Source of the DNA: Paludibacter propionicigenes WB4
Lineage (GTDB): Bacteria > Bacteroidota > Bacteroidia > Bacteroidales > Paludibacteraceae
Assembly (NCBI RefSeq): GCF_000183135.1
Contig: NC_014734.1
Coordinates: 62,001-126,000 of the forward strand
Direction of reading: 5' to 3'
Length of the DNA stretch: 64,000 nt
This document shows, piece after piece, positions 37,908 to 48,429 of this stretch. The position numbers and the translations under genes were made by a program. Each line of letters begins with the position of its first letter. Within the stretch, counting starts at the first letter, position 1. The notes beneath the pieces were generated by a model, which saw only the letters and a list, made by a program, of their open reading frames with translations, was not told the origin of the DNA and did no database searches.

Positions 37908-38994
37908 ATTGACAAATTTGAACTGAAATTTTGGATTTATTTGATCCTGCTTCTTCGGAATAAATATTTATTCCATGTTCTTCTGCGACCAAAATTCCAA
38001 AAGAATATCCTAAAAGTTGTCTATTGGCAGAGACTAACCAATATTAACTATCGAATTATTGTTGGCTGTATCCCCCTTGTCTGCTGATGAAAAGTCGACC
38101 TTTTTATACCATTTTACATAGCATAAAAGTGTGTGTCCTAAAAATAAATTAATGGAAAAATCTAATTGGCTATTTTAATGAGAAATAAGGAAACGCTTGT
38201 CCTAATTTATTCCGCCGATAAATTTGATGGAAGAATCATCAATTTATAACTTAGTAATACAAAATAATCTTTATTTTTTTTTGATTTATAAAAAGTGGGC
38301 TTTTAATATATTAAAAATTGACTTTTAAAAATTGAATAGATTTTTGTATAAATTAAGCGAATAAAATTTGTTCGATTTATTAGTTTATTTGAAGGTTCTG
38401 ATAGTGAAAATAGAAAAAGAGTGCTCTGATTTTTGAGCGTAAATTCATTTCTACATTAGATATTGATGGTAGATGATATATTGAAAATTGAGTTCAATTA
38501 GTTTTTTTTGATTTGTTATTGCAATTACATAAATGATAAATAATGTCTTTTGTTGTGAAATAATGCTAAAATCTTAATGCTATATTTTACGTGAAAAATA
38601 GTGGCAGAATTATTTTACACTCAGATTTGTGTAAATCATCTGTGTTTATTGCTACACTGTAATGTAGTTTTTACCACATGGAAATGTATCTTAATTTGAT
38701 TCCTTGTTAATATTCGATAAGCGAGATAATAATTGGCACTCTCTGTCTTAAATTAACAAAATCAATATTTTTTGTTGATAAGACTGATATGTAGTATATA
38801 TTATAGTTGTCGCAAATTGTGTGTAAAATACTGTTACATAATAATATATATGCATTTTGTATATTCGACCAGTTTTTTGAAACCCTATGAAATAACATTG
38901 GCTGTTTAATGAAATTTGTTTTGTTTGCTATAAATGAATTATTAAAATATTATTGTCAGTGAATAATAATTTGAGATATAATTGATGTGACGAA
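37908..38994. other. 1.09-kb AT-rich gene-free region
   Basis: No intact gene was recognised. On the minus strand, frames between about 38160 and 37906 are open for about 45 codons each in two registers and might be the end of a decayed gene. TGTCCTAA starts two related stretches at 38135 and 38201. The rest, to the T9SS adhesin gene, is AT-rich with long A and T runs and probably includes its promoter, though no exact TAnnTTTG with -33 box was found. Confidence 0.5.
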
Positions 38995-41900
38995 ATGAAG
39001 TTGTTTAAATTAATATTATTCCTTCTGGTTGCAAATACTGCTTTGGGACAGACCTATTTGTCGTTTAAAGAACGGCCAATAGTGCCTCTATACACTGCTG
39101 TTGATAGCTCCGTTACTTCAGTAAATACCACTGTTGTTTCAACAAAAAAAACTTCATATGCCAAAGCGCAATATGTAAAGGCTTCTGCTCCTACAAGTAC
39201 CTGCGTTAATAATATAGATTTTGAAAACGGTGATTTTACAAACTGGAAATGTTATACGGGTACTGCTAAAACTACCGGAACAACAAATTATGTAACATGG
39301 AGCCCAACAACTCCCGTTGTACCAGTAGCTGGTAGACATCAAATAACTTCATCTGCTTCTGGTTTAGATTATTATGGCAATTTTCCCCGACTTTGTCCTT
39401 CTGGTGGAAATTACTCAATTCAATTAGGAAATAATTCAACCGGAAGTCAAGCCGAGAAAGTTAGTTGTAGTTTTACCATACCTGCCGATCAGAATAATTT
39501 TTCGATTGAGTATTATTATGCAGTTGTGTTCCAAGATCCAAACCACCCTTACGATGAGCAGCCAAGATTTCAGGCTAAAGTTTATGATGCTAATAATAGC
39601 TCAAATATTATTTCATGTGCAAGTTACGATTTTACGGCAGCTTCCGGTTTACCCGGATTTAATGTGTCTACAGTTGATCATTCGGTGCTATACAAGCCCT
39701 GGTCGGCTGTTACAATTAATTTGTCGGGTTATGCAGGGCATACAGTAATTTTAGAATTTACCACTGAAGATTGTACGTTAGGTCGGCATTTCGGATATGC
39801 TTATATTGATGTTAATTCAACATGTACATCTTTATCTAGTTCAGTATCATATTGTCAGGGAAAATCATCATTAACTCTTACTGCACCTTCAGGATATGAA
39901 AATTATACTTGGTGGAACAGTGATTATACTCAGCAGTTAGGAACCGGACAAACTGTGACTTTAACGCCTGCGCCGGTTAATAGTGGAGTCGTCAATGTTG
40001 ATTTGTCTCCTTATTTAGGTTTTGGCTGTAGAGATACTGCTTTTACCAATATAGAAGTCAATTTACCAACAACTTCAGTCACCAATGCTGCCATTTGTCA
40101 AGGATCTTCATATCTGTTCAACGGAACAAGCTATAATTCTACAGGAGTCTATACTTATAATACAATTAATGTAAATGGATGTGATAGTACAGCAACATTA
40201 AACCTTACTGTAAATCCCTTGCCAAGTGCTAGCATTAGAGGTGCAACTGCCGTTTGTTTGAATGCCGCTTCTCCAAATATTGTTCTCACGGGTATCGGCG
40301 GTACCGCTCCCTATACTTTTACATACAATATCAATGGGGGATCTACCCAGACTGTCAGCACTACGATTGGTAATAGTGTTAGCATTTCCGTACCCACGAA
40401 TAGTCCCGGAAGCCTTAGCTATAATCTGTTGAGTGTGACTGATCACAGCAGTACGAGCTGTTCAAATCCACAATCAGGGACTGCAGTAGTAACTGTTAAT
40501 CAACCTACTGAATCTACCACCACAGCTTCCATTTGTCAGGGCGAGAGTTATACGTTTAATGGAACGAGCTATACTGCCACCGGAATCTATACCGCCCATT
40601 TGATGAATAAAGTAGGTTGTGATAGTTTGGCAACATTGAATCTGACGGTAAAATTACCCAGCGGTTCTACCACCACAGCTTCCATATGTCAGGGTGAGAG
40701 TTATTCGTTTAATGGAACGAACTATACCAGCACCGGAATCTATACTGCTCATTTGACCAATAAAGTGGGTTGCGATAGTTTGGCTACATTGAATCTAACG
40801 GTAAAATTACCAAGCACTTCTACCAGCACAGCTTCGATCTGTCAGGGCGAAAGTTATTTATTTAATGGAACTAGCTATACTACTACAGGAATCTATACCG
40901 CCCATTTGACCAATAAAGTGGGTTGCGATAGTGTTGCTACATTGAATCTAACGGTAAAATTACCAAGCAGTTCGACCACCACAGCTTCCATTTGTCAGGG
41001 CGAAAGCTATTCGTTTAATGGAACGAGCTATACTAGCGCAGGAATCTATACCGCTCATTTGACGAATAAAGTAGGTTGTGATAGTTTGGCTACATTGAAT
41101 CTAACGGTAAAATTACCAAGCAGTTCTACCACCACAGCTTCGATTTGTCAGGGCGGAAGTTATTCATTTAATGGAACGAATTATACTAGCGCAGGAATCT
41201 ATACCGCTCATTTGACGAATAAAGTAGGTTGTGATAGTTTGGCTACATTGAATCTAACGGTAAAATTACCAAGCAGTTCTACCAGCACAGCTTCGATCTG
41301 TCAGGGCGAAAGTTATTTATTTAATGGAACTAGCTATACTACTACAGGAATCTATACCGCCCATTTGACCAATAAAGTGGGTTGCGATAGTGTTGCTACA
41401 TTGAATCTAACGGTAAAATTACCAAGCAGTTCTACCACCACGGCTTCTATTTGTCAGGGCGAAAGTTATACGTTTAATGGAACGAGCTATACTGCCACCG
41501 GAATCTATACCGCCCATTTGATTAATAAAGTAGGTTGCGATAGTACGGCTACGCTCAATCTGACGGTGAAATTACCAAGCAGTTCTACCACCACAGCTTC
41601 GATTTGTCAGGGCGAGAGTTATTCATTTAATGGAACGAGCTATAATACTACAGGAATCTATACCGCCCATTTGATTAATAAAGTCGGTTGCGATAGTGTA
41701 GCAACATTGAATTTGACGGTAAAATTACCAAGCGCTTCCACCACCACAGCTTCAATCTGTCAGGGTGAAAGTTATTCATTTAATGGAGCAAGTTATGCTA
41801 GCAGCGGAATCTATACGGCCCATTTGACGAATAAAGTAGGTTGCGATAGTGTAGCAACATTGAATCTAACGGTAAAATTACCCAGCAGTTCTACCACCAC

Positions 41901-44262
41901 AGCTTCAATCTGTCAGGGTGAAAGTTATTCATTTAATGGAGCAAGTTATGCTAGCAGCGGAATCTATACCGCTCATTTGACGAATAAAGTAGGTTGTGAT
42001 AGTCTGGCTACATTGAATCTAACGGTAAAATTACCAAGCACTTCCACCACGAATGCTTCTATTTGTCAAGGCGAGAGTTATTCATTTAATGGAACAAGTT
42101 ATGCTAGCACCGGAATCTATACCGCTCATTTGACCAATAAAGTAGATTGCGATAGTGTTGCTACACTGAATTTGACTGTAAAATTACCCAGCAGTTCTAC
42201 CACCACAGCTTCTATTTGTCAGGGTGAAAGTTATTCTTTTAATGGAATGAGTTATGCTAGCACCGGAGTCTATACCGCCCATTTGACGAATAAAGTAGGT
42301 TGCGATAGTTTGGTAACATTGAATTTGACGGTGAAATTACCAAGCAATTCGACCACAGTTGCTTCGATTTGTCAGGGAGAGAGTTATTCATTTAATGGAA
42401 CAAACTATGCTAGCACTGGAGTTTATACCGCTCATTTGACGAATAAAGTAGGTTGCGATAGTTTGGCAACATTGAATCTGACGGTGAATCTGCCAAGTGC
42501 TTCTACTACAACAGCTTCTATTTGTCAGGGATACAACTATATGTTTAATGGTACTGTCTATAATGCTACCGGAATTTATACCAAGCATTTAGTAAATAAA
42601 GTAGGTTGCGATAGCGTGGCAACTTTAGTGTTGACAATGAAAGTACCAACAACATCAAATACCAATGTGGCTATTTGCCAGGGAGACAGTTATGTGTTTA
42701 ATGGTACAACTTATTCCTCAGCTGGAACTTACACAAAGCATTTGATAAACAAGCAAGGTTGTGATAGTACTGCTATTTTAAATTTGACTATAAAGTTGCC
42801 TACCTCTTCAACAACAAATATTTCAATATGTCAGGGAGACTCGTATATTTTTAATGGAACTACTTACACAACAGCAGGTATTTATACCAAGCGTTTTACT
42901 AATGCAGTAGGATGTGATAGTACGGCTATACTAAATCTGAGAATTAAATTACCTACAACATCTACTACAACTGCTTCTATTTGTTTGGGTGACTCCTATA
43001 CGTTTAACGGTGTCTCATACAGCACTACCGGCACATATAGTAATCATTTTATCAACTCGGTAGGTTGCGATAGTACAGCTATTTTAAAACTGAAAGTAAA
43101 TCTTCCGACGACTTCAACCACTACTGCCTCAATTTGTCAGGGAGATTCCTATCTGTTCTGCGGAGTGGCTTATACCAATGCAGGAACTTATATTGTTCAT
43201 ACCGTTAATGCGGCAGGTTGTGATAGTACGGCTACGTTGAATCTTTCGATTAAATTGCCAAGTAGTTCTACTACAGTTGCTTCTATTTGTCAGGGCGATA
43301 GTTATTCATTTAATGGGAAATTATATTCACTTGCAGGAAGTTATGTGGCTCATCTGATTAATAAGGTTGGGTGCGATAGTGCCGCAACATTAGTATTGAA
43401 CGTAAAAAAGGCAAGTTCATCAACCACCAAAGCCTCCATTTGCCAGGGAGGATCTTATTATTTTAACGGAGTTGCTTATACAAAAACAGGAACTTACCGC
43501 AAACATTTAATTAATGCTGCTGGGTGCGATAGTTTAGCTTCGTTGGTTTTAAAGGTAAGCTCACCCACAAGCTCCATAACCAGTTTAACCGTTTGCTCTA
43601 CCCGATTGCCACTGGTTTGGAATAATATGAAGTATTATGAATCAGGCACGCACACTTGTCCTATTCGTTTTGTTAATGCATCGGGTTGTGATAGTACTGC
43701 CTCCTTGGTTTTATCAATAAAAATGCCTACTAGCTCTGTTACCAATGCTACTATTTGTGATGGTGACAGTTATTTTTTCAATGGAATAAACTACTCCAGC
43801 GCCGGTACATACAATGCTTATTTAGTTGATGCGATGGGCATTGATAGTACTGCTACATTGAAACTGACGGTTAATCCGACATTTAGTAAACATAACGATG
43901 TGTTGCTTATTTCCGGTGATTCTTATTCGATAAACGGACATGAATATAGCCAGTCCGGCAGTTATATCGATGTACTTAAAACCCAGTATGGTTGTGATAG
44001 CACGGTTGTTACGAATGTCAACGTGATTGATGTTCCTAATACCATTACTCCAAACGGTGATGGCTATAACGACACGTTTATGAAAGGCTGGCATTCAAAA
44101 ATATATAACAGAAATGGCATTCTTTTGTATGATGGAGTGGATGGTTGGAATGGTTTATATCGTAATAAACCAGTTTCAAAGGATACCTATTTTTATACTT
44201 TGTATTATACAACCCAGTCGAGCACGAAGATAAAAGAAGGCTATTTAATGGTTATCCCGTAA
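38995..44262 (+). CDS. Giant repetitive T9SS-secreted surface protein
   Basis: 1755 residues. Signal peptide MKLFKLILFLLVANTALG; a jelly-roll domain (about 65-280) like those in MAM/adhesin proteins; a first diverged repeat (about 355-405); a PKD-like insertion (about 410-500); then 23 consecutive units of about 51 residues, and a C-terminal T9SS type-B sorting domain (last 75 residues, TITPNGDGYNDTF onward; the CHU_C family). Each unit contains SICQGxSYxFNG, an YT-rich strand and GCDSxATLNLTV. Two cysteines per unit, missing only in a few, may form a disulfide. Units 2-14 are nearly identical in DNA, so the array changes by recombination. The likely role is a cell-surface adhesin or stalk. 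The PorP/SprF gene 18 bp downstream supports export by T9SS. Confidence 0.93.
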   Translation: MKLFKLILFLLVANTALGQTYLSFKERPIVPLYTAVDSSVTSVNTTVVSTKKTSYAKAQYVKASAPTSTCVNNIDFENGDFTNWKCYTGTAKTTGTTNYVTWSPTTPVVPVAGRHQITSSASGLDYYGNFPRLCPSGGNYSIQLGNNSTGSQAEKVSCSFTIPADQNNFSIEYYYAVVFQDPNHPYDEQPRFQAKVYDANNSSNIISCASYDFTAASGLPGFNVSTVDHSVLYKPWSAVTINLSGYAGHTVILEFTTEDCTLGRHFGYAYIDVNSTCTSLSSSVSYCQGKSSLTLTAPSGYENYTWWNSDYTQQLGTGQTVTLTPAPVNSGVVNVDLSPYLGFGCRDTAFTNIEVNLPTTSVTNAAICQGSSYLFNGTSYNSTGVYTYNTINVNGCDSTATLNLTVNPLPSASIRGATAVCLNAASPNIVLTGIGGTAPYTFTYNINGGSTQTVSTTIGNSVSISVPTNSPGSLSYNLLSVTDHSSTSCSNPQSGTAVVTVNQPTESTTTASICQGESYTFNGTSYTATGIYTAHLMNKVGCDSLATLNLTVKLPSGSTTTASICQGESYSFNGTNYTSTGIYTAHLTNKVGCDSLATLNLTVKLPSTSTSTASICQGESYLFNGTSYTTTGIYTAHLTNKVGCDSVATLNLTVKLPSSSTTTASICQGESYSFNGTSYTSAGIYTAHLTNKVGCDSLATLNLTVKLPSSSTTTASICQGGSYSFNGTNYTSAGIYTAHLTNKVGCDSLATLNLTVKLPSSSTSTASICQGESYLFNGTSYTTTGIYTAHLTNKVGCDSVATLNLTVKLPSSSTTTASICQGESYTFNGTSYTATGIYTAHLINKVGCDSTATLNLTVKLPSSSTTTASICQGESYSFNGTSYNTTGIYTAHLINKVGCDSVATLNLTVKLPSASTTTASICQGESYSFNGASYASSGIYTAHLTNKVGCDSVATLNLTVKLPSSSTTTASICQGESYSFNGASYASSGIYTAHLTNKVGCDSLATLNLTVKLPSTSTTNASICQGESYSFNGTSYASTGIYTAHLTNKVDCDSVATLNLTVKLPSSSTTTASICQGESYSFNGMSYASTGVYTAHLTNKVGCDSLVTLNLTVKLPSNSTTVASICQGESYSFNGTNYASTGVYTAHLTNKVGCDSLATLNLTVNLPSASTTTASICQGYNYMFNGTVYNATGIYTKHLVNKVGCDSVATLVLTMKVPTTSNTNVAICQGDSYVFNGTTYSSAGTYTKHLINKQGCDSTAILNLTIKLPTSSTTNISICQGDSYIFNGTTYTTAGIYTKRFTNAVGCDSTAILNLRIKLPTTSTTTASICLGDSYTFNGVSYSTTGTYSNHFINSVGCDSTAILKLKVNLPTTSTTTASICQGDSYLFCGVAYTNAGTYIVHTVNAAGCDSTATLNLSIKLPSSSTTVASICQGDSYSFNGKLYSLAGSYVAHLINKVGCDSAATLVLNVKKASSSTTKASICQGGSYYFNGVAYTKTGTYRKHLINAAGCDSLASLVLKVSSPTSSITSLTVCSTRLPLVWNNMKYYESGTHTCPIRFVNASGCDSTASLVLSIKMPTSSVTNATICDGDSYFFNGINYSSAGTYNAYLVDAMGIDSTATLKLTVNPTFSKHNDVLLISGDSYSINGHEYSQSGSYIDVLKTQYGCDSTVVTNVNVIDVPNTITPNGDGYNDTFMKGWHSKIYNRNGILLYDGVDGWNGLYRNKPVSKDTYFYTLYYTTQSSTKIKEGYLMVIP
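40501..43560 (+). repeat. 153-bp coding tandem repeat array
   Basis: Within the surface protein gene, units recur every 153 bp (for example CAGGG at 40537, 40690 and 40843). The first thirteen are nearly identical and the following ones progressively diverge. Two units 459 bp apart (around 40800-40955 and 41259-41414) differ at a single base, marking a recent three-unit block duplication. Confidence 0.9.
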
Positions 44263-44280
44263 AAGCAATGAGTAATTAAG

Positions 44281-45204
44281 ATGAAGAAAACTATTTTTAT
44301 TTTAGTATTTAGTTTATTTAGTTTGCTGGCAATTGGTCAATCGAACATTCGGTTGAATAATTACTGGGGTAATGCTCATTACATCAATCCGGCGTCTATT
44401 TATGATAAATATCAGGCTGTATTTAGCATGGCTGCACGCAAGCAATGGATTGGAGTAACGGGTGCTCCCATGACCTTTTTCGCTTCGGGCAGTACTTACA
44501 TCGATAATCTGAATACTCAACTGGGATTAATAGCTGTACAGGATAAAATTGGATATACCTCAATAACTAATCTTGATTTGACCTATGCCTATGCCATAAA
44601 ACTGCAACGGGACTGGGAATTACACTTTGGAATGGGACTGACCTATCAGAGTTTGAGTTACGATGTGTCTAAGGTTAATTTATCTTCCGATTATGATCCT
44701 GAAGCTTATCAAAATCTGTTGACCGAAGATAATTTTAATTCCGATTTAGGAGTGGAGGTGACTAACAAAGCTTTCAAAATTGGTGTTTCGAGTCAAAATA
44801 TATTTTCGATTTTTTCAACAGACCGAAAATATCAAACTAATACGAATTTCTTGTATACACGTTACAGACAGATTTCAAATAACGTCGTCGATTTTGGTCT
44901 TGGAGTGTGTGGAATTCAGTATTCCAACATGTATCAGGCAGAGTTTAATATAACGGGCTATTTTAAGGTAGGTCAACGATCTGGATTGTCAGAAACTCCC
45001 GATTTATTTGATGTCGGATTGCTTTACCGCACCAAAAGTGAAGTTGGTATAATTTTAGGGATCGATTTAAGTGAATCCATTCATTTATCCTACAGTTATG
45101 ATTATAATGTGAGTGGTCTCAATCGAAATTCCGTAGGAACCAATGAAATAATGATTACGTATAATCTGTCCAGAAAACCGATGTGTCATAATTGCTGGTG
45201 GTAA
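44281..45204 (+). CDS. PorP/SprF family T9SS membrane protein
   Basis: 307 residues. Signal peptide (to about LAIGQ), then a PorP/SprF-type outer-membrane beta-barrel (NYWGNAHYINPASIYDKYQAVFSMAARKQWIGVTGAPMTF is diagnostic) running to the C-terminus. Members partner with large T9SS type-B cargo proteins, anchoring or exporting them, as SprF does for SprB. It follows the giant repeat protein by 18 bp, so the two are a cargo-partner pair. The other T9SS core genes are not in this window. A strong terminator follows. Confidence 0.93.
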   Translation: MKKTIFILVFSLFSLLAIGQSNIRLNNYWGNAHYINPASIYDKYQAVFSMAARKQWIGVTGAPMTFFASGSTYIDNLNTQLGLIAVQDKIGYTSITNLDLTYAYAIKLQRDWELHFGMGLTYQSLSYDVSKVNLSSDYDPEAYQNLLTEDNFNSDLGVEVTNKAFKIGVSSQNIFSIFSTDRKYQTNTNFLYTRYRQISNNVVDFGLGVCGIQYSNMYQAEFNITGYFKVGQRSGLSETPDLFDVGLLYRTKSEVGIILGIDLSESIHLSYSYDYNVSGLNRNSVGTNEIMITYNLSRKPMCHNCWW

Positions 45205-45242
45205 GCTTTATCCCCTTTTGAATTAAGTGAGCTAACCGAATT

Positions 45243-45288
45243 AAAATAGAAATCCCGCTTTACGGAAGTAAAGCGGGATTTCTATTTT
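45243..45288. terminator. Bidirectional terminator, perfect 21-bp hairpin
   Basis: Arms 45243-45263 and 45268-45288 are fully complementary around the loop GGAA. Arm ends AAAA/TTTT supply U-tracts on both strands, serving the convergent genes PorP/SprF and gcvP. Confidence 0.92.
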
Positions 45289-45300
45289 ATCGAGTATATC

Positions 45301-48150
45301 TTATTCTTCTGTGCTTATTGCCTGACATGTACAAATCAGGTTTCTGTCGCCGTAAGCATTATCTACTCTCGCTACGTTTACCCAAAATTTATTTTCGGCA
45401 ACCCATGCAGTTGGATACGCTGCTTTAGTACGACTGTATGAATGATTCCATTCGTCTGAAACAATGCTGTATTCCGGATGCGGAGAATTCAAGAGAACAT
45501 TATCAGTTTTATCAGCAGTGCCATTTTCGACTTCTTTTATTTCATCGAAAATTTGTAACATTGCGTCTGCAAAACGATTGAGTTCTGCTAACGATTCACT
45601 TTCCGTAGGCTCTATCATTAACGTCCCATGAACAGGAAAAGATAAAGTTGGAGCATGAAATCCATAATCCATGAGTCGTTTTGCGATATCAGTTTCTGTT
45701 ACGCCTGAAGTGGCTTTAAAATTACGTGCTTCAAGAATTAATTCATGACCAACACGACCGTTTTCGCCGGTATAAAGCACACCATAACTGTCCTTGAGTC
45801 TCGCCGCTAGATAATTGGCATTTAGTATGGCAATTTTAGTTGAATGTGTCAGACCTGCTTCGCCCATCATGCGAATATATCCGTAAGTAATGGCAGTTAC
45901 ACTGGCGCTTCCGTAAGGTGCAGCCGATACGGTGTTTTTTCCGTAAGTTTTGCTTGGTAAAAATGCCGCAAGGTGCTCAGCCACACAAATAGGACCCACG
46001 CCGGGACCTCCACCGCCATGAGGAATTGCAAACGTTTTGTGCAGATTGAGATGGCAAACATCTGCTCCAATGGTTCCAGGGTTAGTTAACCCAACCTGAG
46101 CATTCATGTTGGCACCATCCATATACACTTGACCTCCATTGGCGTGTATGGCTTCGCACATGTCTTTGATGCGTTCCTCGAAAATACCATGCGTAGAAGG
46201 GTAGGTAATCATACAGCCTGCCAGTCTGTCTTTGTTAGCTTCAGCCTTTTCTTTCCAGTCATTCCAGTCGGTATTTCCTCCTTCGTCACATTTTACAACC
46301 ACTATTTTAAATCCGGCCTGAGCGGCACTGGCAGGATTTGTTCCGTGTGCCGAAGCCGGAATCAGAAGTGTGTCGCGTTGTGTTTCGCCTTTCGATTTGA
46401 AATGTTCTCGAATAACCATGAGCCCGGTATATTCACCTGCTGCACCCGAATTGGGCTGGAGACTGCATGCCGCAAATCCGGTTATTGATGTAAGGTATTT
46501 TTCTAATTCTGAAATCATCTCATTGTAACCTTCAGTTTGATCGGCAGGCGCCAATGGATGTATTCCGCCAAACTCAGGACGACTCATGGGTAACATTTCT
46601 GAGGCTGCATTCAGCTTCATAGTACATGATCCGAGAGAAATCATGGAATGTGTAAGTGAAATATCGCGTCGTTCCAGTTTCTTGATATAACGCATCATTT
46701 CAGTTTCGCTGCGATATAAATTGAACACTTCGTTAGTCAGGTATGGCGTTGAGCGTTCAAAACTTTCATCGAAAGATCTTAAATTTTCAAGGTCTTCTTC
46801 TGACGCATACACAGCGGCATTATTCACCGAGGTGGCAAAAATCTCAATCAATGTGTTTACATCATCAATATCGGTTGTTTCGTCAAAGCTGATACCTATT
46901 TCGCCTGTTTCGAAATAGCGGAAATTGACTTCGTAATCCAATGCAATAGCTTTCAAATCTTCAACCGAAACTTCTTCAGGCAAACTGATTTTCAATGTGT
47001 CGAAAAAGCTTTCGTTTTCCTGAGTATATCCATAAACCGGTAATATCTCATTAATATAAGTGGCTATGGCATGTATGCGTTGCGAAATGGCTTTAATACC
47101 TTCGGCACCATGATAGACGGTGTACATTCCTGCCATAGAAGCCAATAGCGCCTGGGCTGTACAAATATTTGATGTTGCTTTTTCTCTTTTTATATGTTGC
47201 TCGCGGGTTTGCAATGCCATTCGCAGTGCTGTTTTGCCGTTGGCATCTTTACTTATACCAATAATACGTCCCGGCATGTCGCGTTTAAATTCGTCGCGGG
47301 TAGCGAAATAAGCAGCTGATGGACCACCGAATCCCATAGGTATTCCCCAACGTTGAGTGGAACCAAAAACAATATCAGCTCCCCATTCTCCCGGAGGAGT
47401 TAATAGGGCTAAGCTCAGAATGTCGGCATCTACAGCCACTTTTGCACCTATAGCGTGCGCTTCGGCTACAAAGTCGGAATAATTCTCGATATTTCCGTTT
47501 GCGTTAGGATACTGAACGATAGCACCAAAGTTCTTTGAAGTAAACTTGTAAGTGGAAAAATCTCCGATTTCAAGTTTGATGCCTTGCGCTTCGGCACGCG
47601 TACGAAGTACAGCCAGAACAGATGGGAAAGTAGCCTGATCTACAAAAAGAATATTTGCTTCATTTTTCACCTGTTCTCTGCTGCGAAGATTCAGCATCAT
47701 GGTGGCAGCCTCGGCGGCGGCAGTTGCTTCATCTAGCAACGAAGCATTAGCCAATGGCATTCCGGTGAAGTCAGAAACTGCAGTTTGAAAATTAAGCAAA
47801 GCCTCTAACCGACCCTGAGAAATTTCGGCCTGATAGGGTGTATAGGATGTATACCACGAAGGATTTTCGAATATATTTCGCTGTATTACGGCAGGTAGAC
47901 AGGTATCATACCAGCCTTGTCCGATATACGAAGTGAAGAGTTTGTTTTTCGATGCAATATCGGCAATATGTTCTGCATATTGGCGCTCGGTAAGCGGTTC
48001 AGGCAGTACTATTGCTTCTTTTAACCGGATAGAAGCGGGTATTGTTTGATCGATTAGCTCATCGATACTTTTTGCTCCAACAGCTTGAAGCATAAATGCT
48101 TCATCTTGTTCAGAAACGCCTATGTGGCGGGCTTTCAACAAGTCTTTCAT
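45301..48150 (-). CDS. gcvP: Glycine dehydrogenase (decarboxylating), P-protein
   Basis: 949 residues, the full length of the fused P-protein of the glycine cleavage system. Two homologous GDC-P halves are present: N-terminal (about 1-440) and C-terminal (about 450-949). The PLP lysine is K705 in LNLHKTFAIPHGGGGPG. Other landmarks are SLGSCTMKLN and PNSGAAGEYTGLMVI. It decarboxylates glycine and passes the aminomethyl group to lipoyl H-protein in the cytoplasm. The genes gcvT and gcvH are not adjacent. A likely -7 element lies at 48179-48186. The PLP-making gene pdxH is divergent, 279 bp away. Confidence 0.97.
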   Translation of the reverse strand: MKDLLKARHIGVSEQDEAFMLQAVGAKSIDELIDQTIPASIRLKEAIVLPEPLTERQYAEHIADIASKNKLFTSYIGQGWYDTCLPAVIQRNIFENPSWYTSYTPYQAEISQGRLEALLNFQTAVSDFTGMPLANASLLDEATAAAEAATMMLNLRSREQVKNEANILFVDQATFPSVLAVLRTRAEAQGIKLEIGDFSTYKFTSKNFGAIVQYPNANGNIENYSDFVAEAHAIGAKVAVDADILSLALLTPPGEWGADIVFGSTQRWGIPMGFGGPSAAYFATRDEFKRDMPGRIIGISKDANGKTALRMALQTREQHIKREKATSNICTAQALLASMAGMYTVYHGAEGIKAISQRIHAIATYINEILPVYGYTQENESFFDTLKISLPEEVSVEDLKAIALDYEVNFRYFETGEIGISFDETTDIDDVNTLIEIFATSVNNAAVYASEEDLENLRSFDESFERSTPYLTNEVFNLYRSETEMMRYIKKLERRDISLTHSMISLGSCTMKLNAASEMLPMSRPEFGGIHPLAPADQTEGYNEMISELEKYLTSITGFAACSLQPNSGAAGEYTGLMVIREHFKSKGETQRDTLLIPASAHGTNPASAAQAGFKIVVVKCDEGGNTDWNDWKEKAEANKDRLAGCMITYPSTHGIFEERIKDMCEAIHANGGQVYMDGANMNAQVGLTNPGTIGADVCHLNLHKTFAIPHGGGGPGVGPICVAEHLAAFLPSKTYGKNTVSAAPYGSASVTAITYGYIRMMGEAGLTHSTKIAILNANYLAARLKDSYGVLYTGENGRVGHELILEARNFKATSGVTETDIAKRLMDYGFHAPTLSFPVHGTLMIEPTESESLAELNRFADAMLQIFDEIKEVENGTADKTDNVLLNSPHPEYSIVSDEWNHSYSRTKAAYPTAWVAENKFWVNVARVDNAYGDRNLICTCQAISTEE

Positions 48151-48178
48151 AAGGGATATTTTTTTTGTTTTTGTGCCC

Positions 48179-48186
48179 CAAAAGTA
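48179..48186 (-). promoter_or_regulatory. Likely -7 element of gcvP
   Basis: On the minus strand TACTTTTG, matching TAnnTTTG, about 30 nt before the start codon. No clear -33 box. Confidence 0.35.
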
Positions 48187-48429
48187 GTTTTTTCTTTTCG
48201 GAAAATAGCTAAGAATCAGCTAAAAGATTTCAACATTAAGAGAGTTTTCGTGTCAAATTTCAAGTTGAAAGATTTCTGTTGTATTATTTATAAATAGTAG
48301 ATAAAAACACTTGTTTTTATTCATTTTCTAATGTGCATATAAACCAATTGAATAATAAATTGTTTATTAAGATGTGAATTCAAACCATATTAGTGCCACA
48401 AATTTTCTTTAGGATTAAAGTTAAGAGTC

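Noticed and set aside
38707-38898. 63-residue minus-strand frame before the T9SS protein
   Set aside because: AT-rich noncoding composition, no ribosome-binding context and no recognisable motif.
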